A stretch of 64,000 nt of DNA, from contig NC_086386.1 in NCBI RefSeq assembly GCF_036588685.1, forward strand, positions 69,996,682 through 70,060,681, given 5' to 3'. Made by a program: the position numbers and the translations under genes. Positions 22,996 to 33,432 of the stretch are shown one piece after another; the stretch's first letter is position 1; every line of letters starts with the position of its first letter. Origin of the DNA: Mytilus trossulus. Its lineage: Eukaryota > Mollusca > Bivalvia > Mytilida > Mytilidae. The notes beneath the pieces were generated by a model. That model ran no database searches, was not told the origin of the DNA, and worked only from the letters and a program-made list of their open reading frames with translations.

Positions 22996-25900
22996 CTGAA
23001 AATGCAAATATACAAAGTACATATATTGCAATTCACACCTATCAATTATCTTAAAACTTTAGTTGTTAAAATCTAAATCACTGTCTCTAATTTTTCAAAT
23101 ATGATCACCATGAAGAGGACCCCAAAAACTTTTATATAAAAAGAAATATATCCGGAACACATTACAGGTTGCTTACCACAGAAGCGGGGTAACAGAAGAA
23201 TTTATTTGTACAGGTACAAATAAACCAACAAATTTATTTGAATACCTGTTATATGTACAATAGATGGCTGTTTGAAGGATAAAACAATTTTTGTACAATA
23301 ATACACTAGTATATTGATACAGTCAAGGATTTGTATAGTGTATACAAATCCTTGATACAGTGCACAACTTACTAAAATGTTCAAACTGAAAAATGGAAGA
23401 AAAATAAAAAGTACATGTTAGAAATTAAAATCTTATATTAACCTCTCATGACTTTTTCTGTGGTGAATATAACATTTTATCAAAGAAGGGACAGTCACAC
23501 TCATAATTTATGAGTCATAAATTAAAAAATAAACTGACAATACCATGGCTACAAATAACAATAGTACATAAAATACAACATCTGCTACCCATGATGCATT
23601 AGTTTCTGCCTAACTGCAAGAAGCCTTACCTTGAGGTTTACACTCTGTGAAAATTGACCCGTCATCTTTATAAGAAGTCTCAGAACTTTTTGTTTTCGCG
23701 TTGATTTGTTGACAAATCTGTCTGTGTGTCTTCCAATCACTAATCTGGCATTCCTTTGAGCTGTAATATAGAATTGTCAAGAATTAAGAATTTTTTAGGC
23801 TAAGAATACCATCACACATGTATTTAAAGTATTTGAAACAGAAAGTGTTATCAAACTTATCACAATAGCGCATGTACATTACAAATTCCAAATGTATCAC
23901 TGTTGAGCAACTGACTAAATATTAAAACGTTCTGTTTAACATCATGATCATGTTTATTAGAAAGTCTACATACATTGTACAAGCATATAGGTAAGGTTGC
24001 AATTTGAAAATTCAGCTGTTTCACCAACCACACCTTTTTTGGGGAGATATATATTATATTCATAGATATTTTGTTTTTTGTTTTGTTTACGTACTGGTAA
24101 TAAAAATTACTTTACAAGTATTACCCCTGACTGACCTTTAAAAGAAATATATATACTTTATAGTTAGTGATAGAATGAAAATGTTTAATGCAGCTTTAGT
24201 AAAAAAAAAATGCTTCATCATGTCTATTCAAAGGGTTTGTAACAAGAGGAAGCAGTCAATTTGTTCAAAGTTATCTCCCCTTCTTAAACATGTTAAATAT
24301 GTCAAAACTGGGGAGAAATGAATATATGTCCTAAGTCAGGAATCTTATGTTCAATCATATGAGAGTTTTTCGTTTCTTAATTTTTATATGGATTAGGTAG
24401 CACTCCACAGTTAGGTTTGTAGATTCACATTTTGTCCCCTGTGGATTTGTCAAATATGAGAGCTAGAATGCAATAAAATTCATTTTTGGATAGCTGAGTA
24501 TTAAAATAGCCTTTGTGTATTGGGTCTATATGAACTTCAAGAGGCTGTTTTCTGTATGACAGTCCGTATTTGTATGTCCATGCCATACATTGTTCATACA
24601 TGTGAACCTCCCGACAGAAGTACAATAATCCCTTTTTCAGGGGTCTCCTCCCGTCCTCCCGTTTAGGAGAAAAAAATCCTGTGCATGAAATATTTCATGC
24701 ATGAAAATTTTCAACCACCATATTTGATAATGTCTTACTACCGTACGAGTGTAGTTGACACCTGTGTTAAATTTTACCTGTAAATCAATAAAGATGTATA
24801 ATTATATGGCTTCTCTTAACAGCTTGGGTGTCAAGCATACTGCTAATGAATTACTTTTACCCCTACAATTATTGTAATGTTTTTTTCCAACTTTTTATTG
24901 CACAAATTTTGTCTTAAGACTTTACGAAAAAATGAGGCGAGAGACACCCATTTTTTTTATTGATCATTAGGAAGATTAGTGTCAACAATTTCTAACTAGA
25001 GGCTCTAAAGACAATGAAAGATCCTGTGTCAATCACCTTGGTCCATGTGAATATTCAACAAAGGACACAGATGTGTTAAAACAGTTTATATATATATTAT
25101 ATATATAAACTGTAAAAAATGGATATGTGTTTTCACAGGCACTCGTTTCAGATTTTTCCCCTCTTTATACCTTTATATTAAAAAATTCTGAGATGAGTGA
25201 CTGTGTGTGTGTATTCACTCATTAACCGTAAAATGAATTAAAAATCGTATATAAACTCAAACTATACTTGAATGTGTTTGTTTATTCATGTTATTCAGTT
25301 TACATAAATCTGGGTTAAGTGATCCCTTATTAGAACTTTTGGTTTCCGATGCTTTCCAACTACATAATTACCATGATTTAGCCTTTCACTGTTTCCAACT
25401 GGGTTGGTTTTTAACAAAACCTCGTGTTTATTAGCAATGTTCTCGTTAAGTTACACAAATAATGATTTCGGCCATGTTTGGTTTGATTTGGCCCAGTAGT
25501 TTCAGAGGAGAAGATTTTTGTAAAAGTTTACAGACGGGGATGGACGCCAAGTGATGAGAAAAGCTCACTTGACCCTTTCAGGTCAGGTGAGCTAAAAAGG
25601 TATCACTTAAAGGCATTGAAATTCTAGTTTGATCCAAATTTTGGGGGATATGTGACATGTTCACCACCCTTTTTGCAATATTGTATGGTAAATCAATGCA
25701 GAATGTTGCCATGGATACACATATTCAAAGGAATTTTTTTCAGCCTTTTAACTTTAGAAAATCATATCTAAGGAAGATACTGATTATATTCATATGTACA
25801 TGTATAACAAAATCAGTTAGGTTTATGTACTAGTATTAGAAATGCAGGAATCATGGGAATAGGAGAAGATAAAACATTTTGTGGCTAATTTTAACTTTTA

Positions 25901-26287
25901 TTTTCTAACTTAGGGGTGCTACCTTTGGTTTTTCCTTTTGAATGGCTTTAGGCTAGTAATTTTGTTAGGACCCTTTATAGCAAGGCTCAGTGTTGAAGAC
26001 TGCACTTTGACCTAAAATGTATAATTGTGTACTTTTGTCTCATTGGCACTGATACCACATCTTCTTATATCAACCATTCTACAGTTAATACCGGTATAGA
26101 ACCAATTCTCACTCATTCAACATGTTCAAATATATATGGAACAAACATTTATTTACAATCTGATTATATAATACAGGCTTTATAGTTCTATTCTATCTTA
26201 CCAGTAAAATACAATGTGACATTGTGTACATCTTTTCATAATCTGGTTCTGAGTCTTGCAGACATTACATTTTGTTTCGTCTGACAT
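22469..26287 (-). CDS. MYND zinc finger - ubiquitin-like - UBA-like protein, 3 exons, 247 aa
   Basis: Spliced minus-strand gene joining 26287-26202, 23760-23630 and 22995-22469 (744 nt, ATG to TAA, all GT-AG). Residues 7-45 form a canonical MYND finger: C7, C10, C20, C23, C29, C33, H41, C45, with FYCSKECQ and DWKTHRQIC. A lysine- and serine-rich linker follows, then about residues 132-200 resemble a ubiquitin-like fold (CEITVKC...LKI, a GDDILKVFS helix, KVINKGKIL). Residues 211-247 look like a UBA of the NAC-alpha/HYPK type (VDVLMKQMGVDRNEAVMALR, then GDVVDAIIEL). MYND fingers usually bind proline-rich peptides, and UBL/UBA domains connect to ubiquitin receptors or chaperones, so an adaptor role is inferred. 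I recognise no named orthologue. Exon 1 is short but fixes both the zinc ligands and the frame. Confidence 0.88.
23324..23354. repeat. Short perfect hairpin
   Basis: CAAGGATTTGTATA mirrors TATACAAATCCTTG with a 4-bp loop, in intron 2 of the MYND gene. Confidence 0.7.
23487..23590 (-). repeat. Penelope-tail-like repeat fragment
   Basis: GGGACAGTCACACTCATAA and ACTGACAATACCATGGCTAC match the reverse complement of the tail repeat at 39494-39720. In the MYND gene intron 2. Confidence 0.55.
23630..23760 (-). CDS. MYND-UBL-UBA gene exon 2
   Basis: Completes Cys29 and encodes residues 30-72, finishing the finger with SKECQISDWKTHRQIC. Acceptor ATTACAG, donor CAAG|GTAAGG. Confidence 0.88.
23761..26201. 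other. Intron 1 of the MYND gene; no further gene seen
   Basis: Contains a near-perfect AT hairpin at 25080-25113 (ACAGTTTATATATATA and its inverse) and a reverse copy of the AGTGCCAATGAGACAA repeat at 25905-26068. Nothing else was recognised. Confidence 0.6.
26202..26287 (-). CDS. MYND-UBL-UBA gene exon 1
   Basis: Starts at ATG 26287-26285 and encodes residues 1-28 (MSDETKCNVCKTQN to HIVFY) plus TG of Cys29. Donor TG|GTAAGA. It carries the first four zinc ligands. Confidence 0.85.
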
Positions 26288-27131
26288 TTCAATTCATTTC
26301 AAATATCTAAAAAAAAAAAAATTAATTCAGAATGCATGTCCCTGGCCATTTATTTAACTTGTTTGAGGAACATTGAAAAATTATCATTATGATTTACAAA
26401 CATGCATGGCATGACAAATATCATGAATATATGATTAAAATGTGTTACTTTGTGAATAATATTCATGATATTTACAGGGGTGTCCATTCATACAAGCTTT
26501 TTACTAGCATCTTCAAGCTGTCTCAAGAGTTTTATATATATAATAGTAATTATTTAAGAATTGAATGCTTCTTTTTGTAACTTCATTGTGGTGTAAAAGC
26601 GTTGACCAAAGTACATTTAGTATGAAGTTCGGAATGAAGTATTATAATGAAACATACATCTAATGTAATTATTAATTAATCATTTCAAAGACATGATAAC
26701 TCCAGGACGGTAAAGGTGACACTATATAAACATGATAAATCTGTATTTGATTTTAGTTTTCTGGTAATAAGCATTGTGTATTCATGAGTATAAAGTAAGA
26801 AACTGAAACCAAAAATGTAGCAATTTTACTATTTGTAAAGGGGCATAACTCTAGAATAGTAAACTTGAAGCCACCAAAATTCAAACTTGATACTTTGTAT
26901 GTTATGTATACAGTATGTGTTTTGTTGTTATAGGCATGATAGGCATTGTGTATAAGTTTCATAACATTTGGTTGAGGCAAACTGTAGAATTGAAACCAAA
27001 TTTGGGACATACAAATGTACATGTATGGACTTACAGACAGTCATGAGTAAAACTTAATTTCACCTTTGCTTTGGTAGGGGACATTAAAATCATAAAAATT
27101 CTTCTAAGCCAATGCTTTATAGAAGAAAATA
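26288..27131. other. Upstream region of the MYND gene; nothing recognised
   Basis: AT-rich, no coding exon or repeat family recognised. A promoter for the minus-strand gene would lie just above 26287, but no clear core element was seen. Confidence 0.4.
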
Positions 27132-27221
27132 GCTGACGTCATTATGGAAAAGTGATTGTTTTGCACATGTTTGAGGTCAATAGTTCAAGCGGTGCTGAAT
27201 TCCAAATAGTGATAAGGTGTA
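27132..27221. mobile_element. Partial MITE of the CACCTTATCGCTATTT family, copy C
   Basis: CTGACGTCATTATGGAAAAG, TCAAGCGGTGC and AAATAGTGATAAGGTGTA match the inverted right half of the family. The other end is missing. Confidence 0.6.
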
Positions 27222-27998
27222 TTCATCATGTTCATAAGGATTCTCCCTAACCTTTGACTCAATAAGTGTGTAAGCAATGATATAATGTTATTTACTCACC
27301 CTCTGACATCAAGCAACAGTCACTTGATTTGTGAAGTTTACATGGTTTATGGGAACCTGTGAGATTTAACGTAATGTGGGACAAATTTGCATACAAGTGT
27401 AAATACAAAATGTAGGTATATTATATGAATAATGCAACTAGACATGCTAGAGAAGAATAAGAATCAGGGCAAATGAACCCTGGGCTAACAGGTTATGTAA
27501 ATTCAAAAATTATTGCGATGCTTTTTTTATTGCAAAAAATGTGACAGGATATGTCATTTCTGGAATCATGTCTTTAACTAGAAAAGATCGTCAATTTCAC
27601 ACGCCTTTATGACGTCATTTACCAGATAGAAGCCGCGCCTGTATCCTAGTCCAAATAATTATGACGTCTTGAAAGGCTATTATATTTTTTTTCTTTGACG
27701 CCTTACTTCGACGTCATAATGCCAAACTCATATTTCCAGTTGAGCTGATTTCTCCTCAAGATGCTTCATTTTCGTAGTATAAAATATATTTTTTTGAACT
27801 AAACACGATTCATTTTGACGGACCTGAATTTCCGGATAATGTAAAACAATGGTTCCAGAAATTTAGGTTTTACCGAGTTTGGTGTAAAAACTATTATATA
27901 ATCTCCTAAAAAGAAATCAGACAAACGTTATAAAAAATACAGTCGACATGTTCCCGCCTCGGATGGAATTGTTACTTATATTATTATTTCTATAGGGA

Positions 27999-28201
27999 TT
28001 AATGAGGGGGGATAGTTGGGGTCCTGATCCTGAACTTAAAAAAACGAAATCCTGAGGTCCCGAGGTTAAATAAAACAAATCCCGACTTCCCAAAATCCAA
28101 AAAAAAGGATTACCGGATCCCGAAAGGGTCAATCCCGAAATCCCAAGCTTAAAAACACTCGATCCCGCAGTCTGATAAAGGTCCTATCCCCCCTCATTAA
28201 T
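27999..28201. mobile_element. Nested MITE with TTAATGAGGGGGGATAG ends
   Basis: TTAATGAGGGGGGATAG and CTATCCCCCCTCATTAAT are inverted ends. The interior is a run of short TCCCGA-containing phrases. It lies inside the 1845-bp element. Confidence 0.75.
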
Positions 28202-28259
28202 TGAAAATATTTTGCACAAACAAACACATAAAAGGTAAGAATTTTTGTATATGCAATTT

Positions 28260-29316
28260 CAGGCCTCTACATTATCATTTTTTCTCACTTGTCCCTTCGG
28301 ACAAGTTGCAAGAAAATCAACTTGTCCGAACTCATAACTCACTTGTCCGAATTTATAATTGAAAATTCTCCATATTGATTATACATGTTATACGCAATAA
28401 AAACACTTGCCCTTTGATTGTACCTTATAAAGATCAATAAAGGGAGCATTTTGCTATGTTATATGTATACTACATCAAAATTCATCTTATTATTTCAGAC
28501 TGAAGGCTTATTTGCAAGACTGAGCTCTCTAACACATTGTCACTATCATGTGTCGTTCATTAAATCATATCTCTTCCCATACCACTAGGTTCTCCTATTC
28601 ATCGACCTATATGCATTCTGAAGTGGTGGTATGGTTTAAATGTTATAATAATACCTGGCACCTTGTTTGCAAATAAACCTTTTAAATTTATTGATGGTGC
28701 CAAACAAGATTTTACAATTTGTCTTGATTTTTACATACATTGATATATGATCATGAAGTATACATAAAACATTTTAGTAAAAAATCTGCCTTTTTAGATT
28801 TTATCTTATTTTTCCATCTTAACTTATTATTTTAACATATAGATCTTATTAAATAATACCTTTTTTAATTTAATGTTATGCCTAAAAGCAAAATCAAATG
28901 ATACAAACTTTAATTTAAAATTTTAAAGTTAAGGTAAAACTCCATATCATGCAAATGGAGGTGCTCCTAATTCAAGAGGCTTATACTAAGAAGAAACATT
29001 TACATTTGGTTTCCTTCCCCTTACTTATTTTCCCCTGGTCAATGGCTGCCAGCATGTTCAAATACGTTCAATCAGAGACATAATATACAAGTTTATATGT
29101 CTCTGGTTCAATCAATGAATATTTATTTCATTTTGTATCATCAATAAAACAATCATTCATATTTTTAGGAATGTATAAGTCTTGAATTTGATCTATTAAC
29201 ATCTGACATCGATTTTTTCACTTGTCCCATCGGACAAGTAGTATGATGAATCCACTTGCCCGACACCTATTTCCACTTGTCCCGGACAATCGGACAAACG
29301 GTAATGTCGAGCCCTG
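28260..29316. mobile_element. Nested element with CAGGGCTCGACATTACCG ends
   Basis: Left CAGGCCTCTACATTATCA and right CGGTAATGTCGAGCCCTG are inverted, each followed inward by CACTTGTCC/GGACAAGTG phrases. AATTT lies at both borders. hAT-like terminus, about 1.06 kb, no transposase frame. Confidence 0.75.
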
Positions 29317-29501
29317 AATTTTTTTTAGCCTTCAATGAAAATTTGATGGCTAAATCGGGTCTTAAAGATGAGAGCAAAATATGCTCTCAAAGTCCAACTG
29401 AAAATGGCGGCTTCAGCATTATGACCTCGAAGTAAGGCGTCAAAGAAAAAAATTATAATAGCCTTTCAAGACGTCATAATTATTTGGACTAGCCTGTATC
29501 C

Positions 29502-30710
29502 CTGCTCTATTAAAAGTTTCCAGCACATACTTTCATAATCGTCATTCTGGAGGGTATTATAGAAATGATTTATGTTCCGTAAGTTCATAATTGTGATTGT
29601 CGTCTGATTGAGTGAGGGTTACCATCCTTTTAGATTTTAATTTCTCAAATATTTTCTGCAGTATAAAATAAAACTTTTTCACCCGTCAGGCTCAACATGT
29701 GTTGGAAATTTCAATGCATACATTTTAGTCACAGGTGATGGAAGTCACATGACAGATTCGTCTGAAAACCGTATCCTGTAACTGGCCTATAAATATTCTC
29801 AAAAATAAATGCACACAATAATTTCTGAATTTTTACAGTAATAGGTCGAACGTGAATTAGGGCGAAAGTACCCAGATTCGGTTTTGCTTTTTGTTGTTTA
29901 TGTCCAGGGTAGCTAGCTGTTCTTACATTAAGCCATCAACCATTTTTGTATTAGTTTTACCTCTGATATGTCTAATCAACTATCAATGTTCAACTAGAAG
30001 TCTTACATTAAACGGTGTGTTACTAATCTTGACACTTTTATTTTTCAACTGTAAAAATCAACATCTCTAATTTTTATTAGGAGACTTCGAGGTATAGGGG
30101 AAATACATGTACACATACATATAAAGACAGCTTCTGTTTCTGTTAATATCTTCTGCCAATCAAGGCACACCCCTTGAAACCCGGGAATAATAAAACCTGT
30201 AAAACATTTACTATTCTGAATCTCCGCCCAGTGTTTACAAGTGTTTACGTACACCAGGAATATATGAAACAAGGATAAAAGTTCTCTATCACCACTAATA
30301 AAATTGATATGTTCGACGGTATGAAAATAAACAGAGTTTTTTCTTGATAAGGATTTGAGTATTGCCAAGAGGTAAACCGATCATAACAAAAGCCCATTAT
30401 AGTTTATCTGTTAGCTTTGTCCTTATTTGTATACTATTTCGACTAAATACAAATATAAATACAAATACAAATACAAAACTACTCAACCAAATTCAACCAA
30501 ACTTCAACTGAATGATCAGTAGGGTGTATAAAATAAAGTTTGTGTTTTATTTTCTATTTCGTCAAAAAACATTAATTGTGTTATAGGTGTTTTTATTGTG
30601 TTTTTACTACTTTTTACAATAATAAAGAATAACAATAAGAGTTATTTCTCGTTTTTATTCATTAAAAATGCAATTTCAGGTAAAAAATTCGAAATGTATG
30701 TCTTGTATGT
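29502..30710. other. No gene recognised
   Basis: AT-rich sequence without a convincing exon. Only a short AAATACAAATAC run near 30440-30475. Confidence 0.4.
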
Positions 30711-30715
30711 AAAAT

Positions 30716-30940
30716 CGTTGTTGAACACAATATGGCGGACATTCTAAAGGTAGACAACATTCAAAATTATAAGAAAACAAAACTACTGGTTTCTATTGTA
30801 TATATTTCTGAAGACTATGTACTGATATGTTATATTTCAGTATATATGTTTATGTTTATTATACAGAAAGGTACTCATATTTAGGGAACAAATGATAGAG
30901 GATCAAAAAGAATGTCCGCCATATTGTTTTCAACAAGGAA
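30716..30940. mobile_element. TIR element with ATATGGCGGACATTCT ends
   Basis: ACACAATATGGCGGACATTC at the left mirrors GAATGTCCGCCATATTGT at the right, about 225 bp apart. Confidence 0.65.
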
Positions 30941-31291
30941 TTTGCATATAAGTAACACGACATAAAAATCGATTTTCTGAAGATTGCGTGTACTATTATT
31001 AATTATGAACGCCATAAACGTTAATCATTGTATGCTGTAACACGAATTTAAGCAAAAAAACACATATAACACCATTAAAAATCTTGTTCTCGGGACATAT
31101 AATCTTGTTTTCGGGATATTAAGTTTTTCTCGTATTTCTCGGGAAATCGTGGTACCCGGCCGTCATGGCTAAAAATAGAACACGGTAAAATGCAGTTTTT
31201 GACTTATATCTCAAAAACTCCAGCATTTAGAGCAAAACAAGACGTTACAGTATTTAATAGGTCATGGTCTACCTGTCCTGAAATTTTCAGC

Positions 31292-32336
31292 CGAATTGGG
31301 CGGTCCTACTAAAATGCGCCCGGGAGCGCCCGGGTGAAGAAAAAGCGCCCGGGGAAAAGAAAAAGCGCCCGGAGAAGAAAATATAGCGCCCGGGGAACAG
31401 AAAAAGCGCCCGTGAGAAGAAAATAATATTATTGTATAGCAATATAATATTTCCCACAGAAAGTAACCAAAAGTTAGCGTGCAATAAATTCTATTATTGC
31501 ACTAGTGCAATAAATCTTCAAAATTCATGACGTCATCAACGACAAAACGTCAGTTTATACCAATTTTAACTTTCAAATATTATATTGCTATACAATAAAA
31601 GGGTTATTGCATGAATATTGGGGAATATTGTCCCTCGTAGAACATATATTGCACTCACAAGCTCGTGCAATATAAAATTCTACTCGGGACAATATTCCCC
31701 AATATTCATGCAATAACCCTATAATATTTCATAACAATATTTTTTTTCCTTAAAAAATATCTAATCATTGCTTGTTTTGTCCTAAGTAATAAAAATGGGG
31801 ATATGTACGATGCTACATCTAAAGTGTTGTTGTACTTTTACATTTTACATTTCAAAATTGTATATAAGTAAGTAAATAAATATAAATAAGAGTATAAAGA
31901 AGAATCATGATTGCCGGTTATTAAAAATAATCGGTGCTTGAGGTCTATTATTTTCGAAACTGCATGTTGAAACATGTCTTTTGATGTCTTACATGTTATA
32001 AATCTGCCGCATAAACTGTGATCCATTAATATTATTATCAGTCTTTCGAAATAGTATTCATATAATATTGTTAAAATTGAAATATTCATACTTGTTTTTG
32101 TGCTTTATTACAATTGTCTATTATCTGAATTTGCAAATTACTTGTCTAAAATTAAAAAAAAAATCAATGTCCATCACTTAACAAAGTTGTCTCATGCGAA
32201 TAAAATATCTAAATATTTTTCCCGGGCGCTTTTTCTGTTTCCCGGGCGCTATATTTTCTTCTCCGGGCGCTTTTTATTTTCCCCGGGCGCTTTTTCTTCA
32301 CCCGGGCGCTCCCGGGCGCATTTTAGTAGGACCCGA
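31292..32336. mobile_element. Foldback element with GCGCCCGGG-repeat arms, ~1.04 kb
   Basis: GGTCCTACTAAAATGCGCCC at the left mirrors GGGCGCATTTTAGTAGGACC at the right. Each arm is about 125 bp of tandem GCGCCCGGGGAAAAGAAAAA-like units. CGAATTGGG lies beside both ends, a 9-bp duplication. The interior holds a long hairpin (31601-31720). It interrupts a dispersed repeat that continues on both sides. Confidence 0.88.
31601..31720. repeat. Long hairpin, ~42-bp arms
   Basis: GGGTTATTGCATGAATATTG runs inward and is mirrored by CAATATTCATGCAATAACCC. The centre contains a second small inverted repeat (ATTGCAC / GTGCAAT). Confidence 0.9.
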
Positions 32337-33050
32337 ATTGGGTAACTGGTTTTTCAGGTACAAAGCCCCTGAATTGATGATTTTAAAGAAATTTTGCAGT
32401 TTTTGGTTATTATCTTGAATATTATTATGGATACAGATAAACTGTTAATAGCAAAAAAGTTAAGCAAAGTATGATCTACATATAAGTCAATTTGACCAAA
32501 ATTGTCAATTGACCCCTTAAGGAGTTATTGCACTTTAAAGACTTTTTTTCACAATTTGTTCATCATGTTGACTTACTTTAAAAAATCTTCTCCTTTGAAA
32601 CTGCTGTATCAATTTCAGCCAAACTTAGGCTAAATGAGTTTCAGAGTATCTAGTATAAATTTATATTTTATTTCCTTGTATGTCAAGAAACATAGCTCCT
32701 ATGGCTAAAATAGAACATGGGAGAAAATAGTTTGTTTTTCTTTGCTTTTGAAGAAAAAAGGATGATTCAAAGAACATTTAAATAAATTGAAAAGCCAAAA
32801 TAATCATTGATGAGAGATTTAACCAAAAAAATTAAGGTGAGCGATTCAGGCTCTTGAGAGCATCTTGTTTAAACAATAATATGAAATTAAACAGTAATTA
32901 GACCTAACCAAATCTAATTGCACGCGTTCGCTCTCTATTTATATCTCTATTTATGTTTAAAGCTACAAGCGGTGCTGATATGTTATGTGTTTTTTTTTCA
33001 AGAATAGGTTCAAGTATATGTATTCGAGCTTGGCACAACCAAAGTCCGCG
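32337..33050. repeat. Continuation of a dispersed repeat, no gene
   Basis: Contains GTCAATTGACCCCTTAAGGA and ATGGCTAAAATAGAACATGG; the latter is similar to text near 31165, left of the foldback element. This suggests one repeat split by the insertion. Confidence 0.5.
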
Positions 33051-33240
33051 AAACTGTTGCATTGTCTTTAGCATCTAAACAATGTGACGTCATGTGTTTA
33101 CTCTGGATGTCAAACATGAATATTAAACATATTTTTACTTTTCCTACGCTTCAAAACTGGTAGAACGTGGAATCTAACCCCTCAAAATATTTCTCAACGT
33201 CCAATGAAAATTATCGTTACAAACTAATTGCATTAGAATT
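33051..33240. repeat. Left copy of a long direct repeat flanking the LINE
   Basis: AAAGTCCGCGAAACTGTTGC through ACAAACTAATTGCAT matches 36084-36397, but with about 120 bp missing in the middle (after CGCTTCAAAA). Confidence 0.9.
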
Positions 33241-33420
33241 AGGAGATAACTGTATTGTATTTTAAGCTTGGCCTTCGTAAAACGTAGATTTTACTGTCGC
33301 AAATTGAGTTTACCTAGCGACGCGGAGCGGAGATAGGTAAACGGATATTTGCGACAGTAAAATCAAGTTTTACGAACGCCAATATTAAAATACAATACAG
33401 TTATCTCCATTCTAATGCCA
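33229..33420. repeat. Long hairpin element, ~70-bp arms
   Basis: GCATTAGAATTAGGAGATAA through GATTTTACTGTCGCAAA is mirrored from 33420. The inner GTTTACCTAG / ATAGGTAAAC extends the stem. It lies between the left direct repeat and the LINE tail. Confidence 0.85.
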
Positions 33421-33432
33421 CATATTAAAATA

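Larger units (their letters stand above)
27647..29491. mobile_element. TAGTCCAAATAATTATG family element of 1845 bp with nested insertions
   Basis: Ends TAGTCCAAATAATTATGACG and its inverse. The arms extend about 80 bp through the TTTGACGCCTTACTTCGA region. GCCTGTATCC flanks it at 27637-27646 and 29492-29501. Two other elements (27999-28201 and 28260-29316) sit inside. Confidence 0.9.

Noticed and set aside
24425..24625. 66-codon minus frame (MYFCREVHMYEQ...)
   Set aside because: No splice context, partner exon or recognised domain; it starts at a non-ATG codon or an internal position within intron 1 of the MYND gene.
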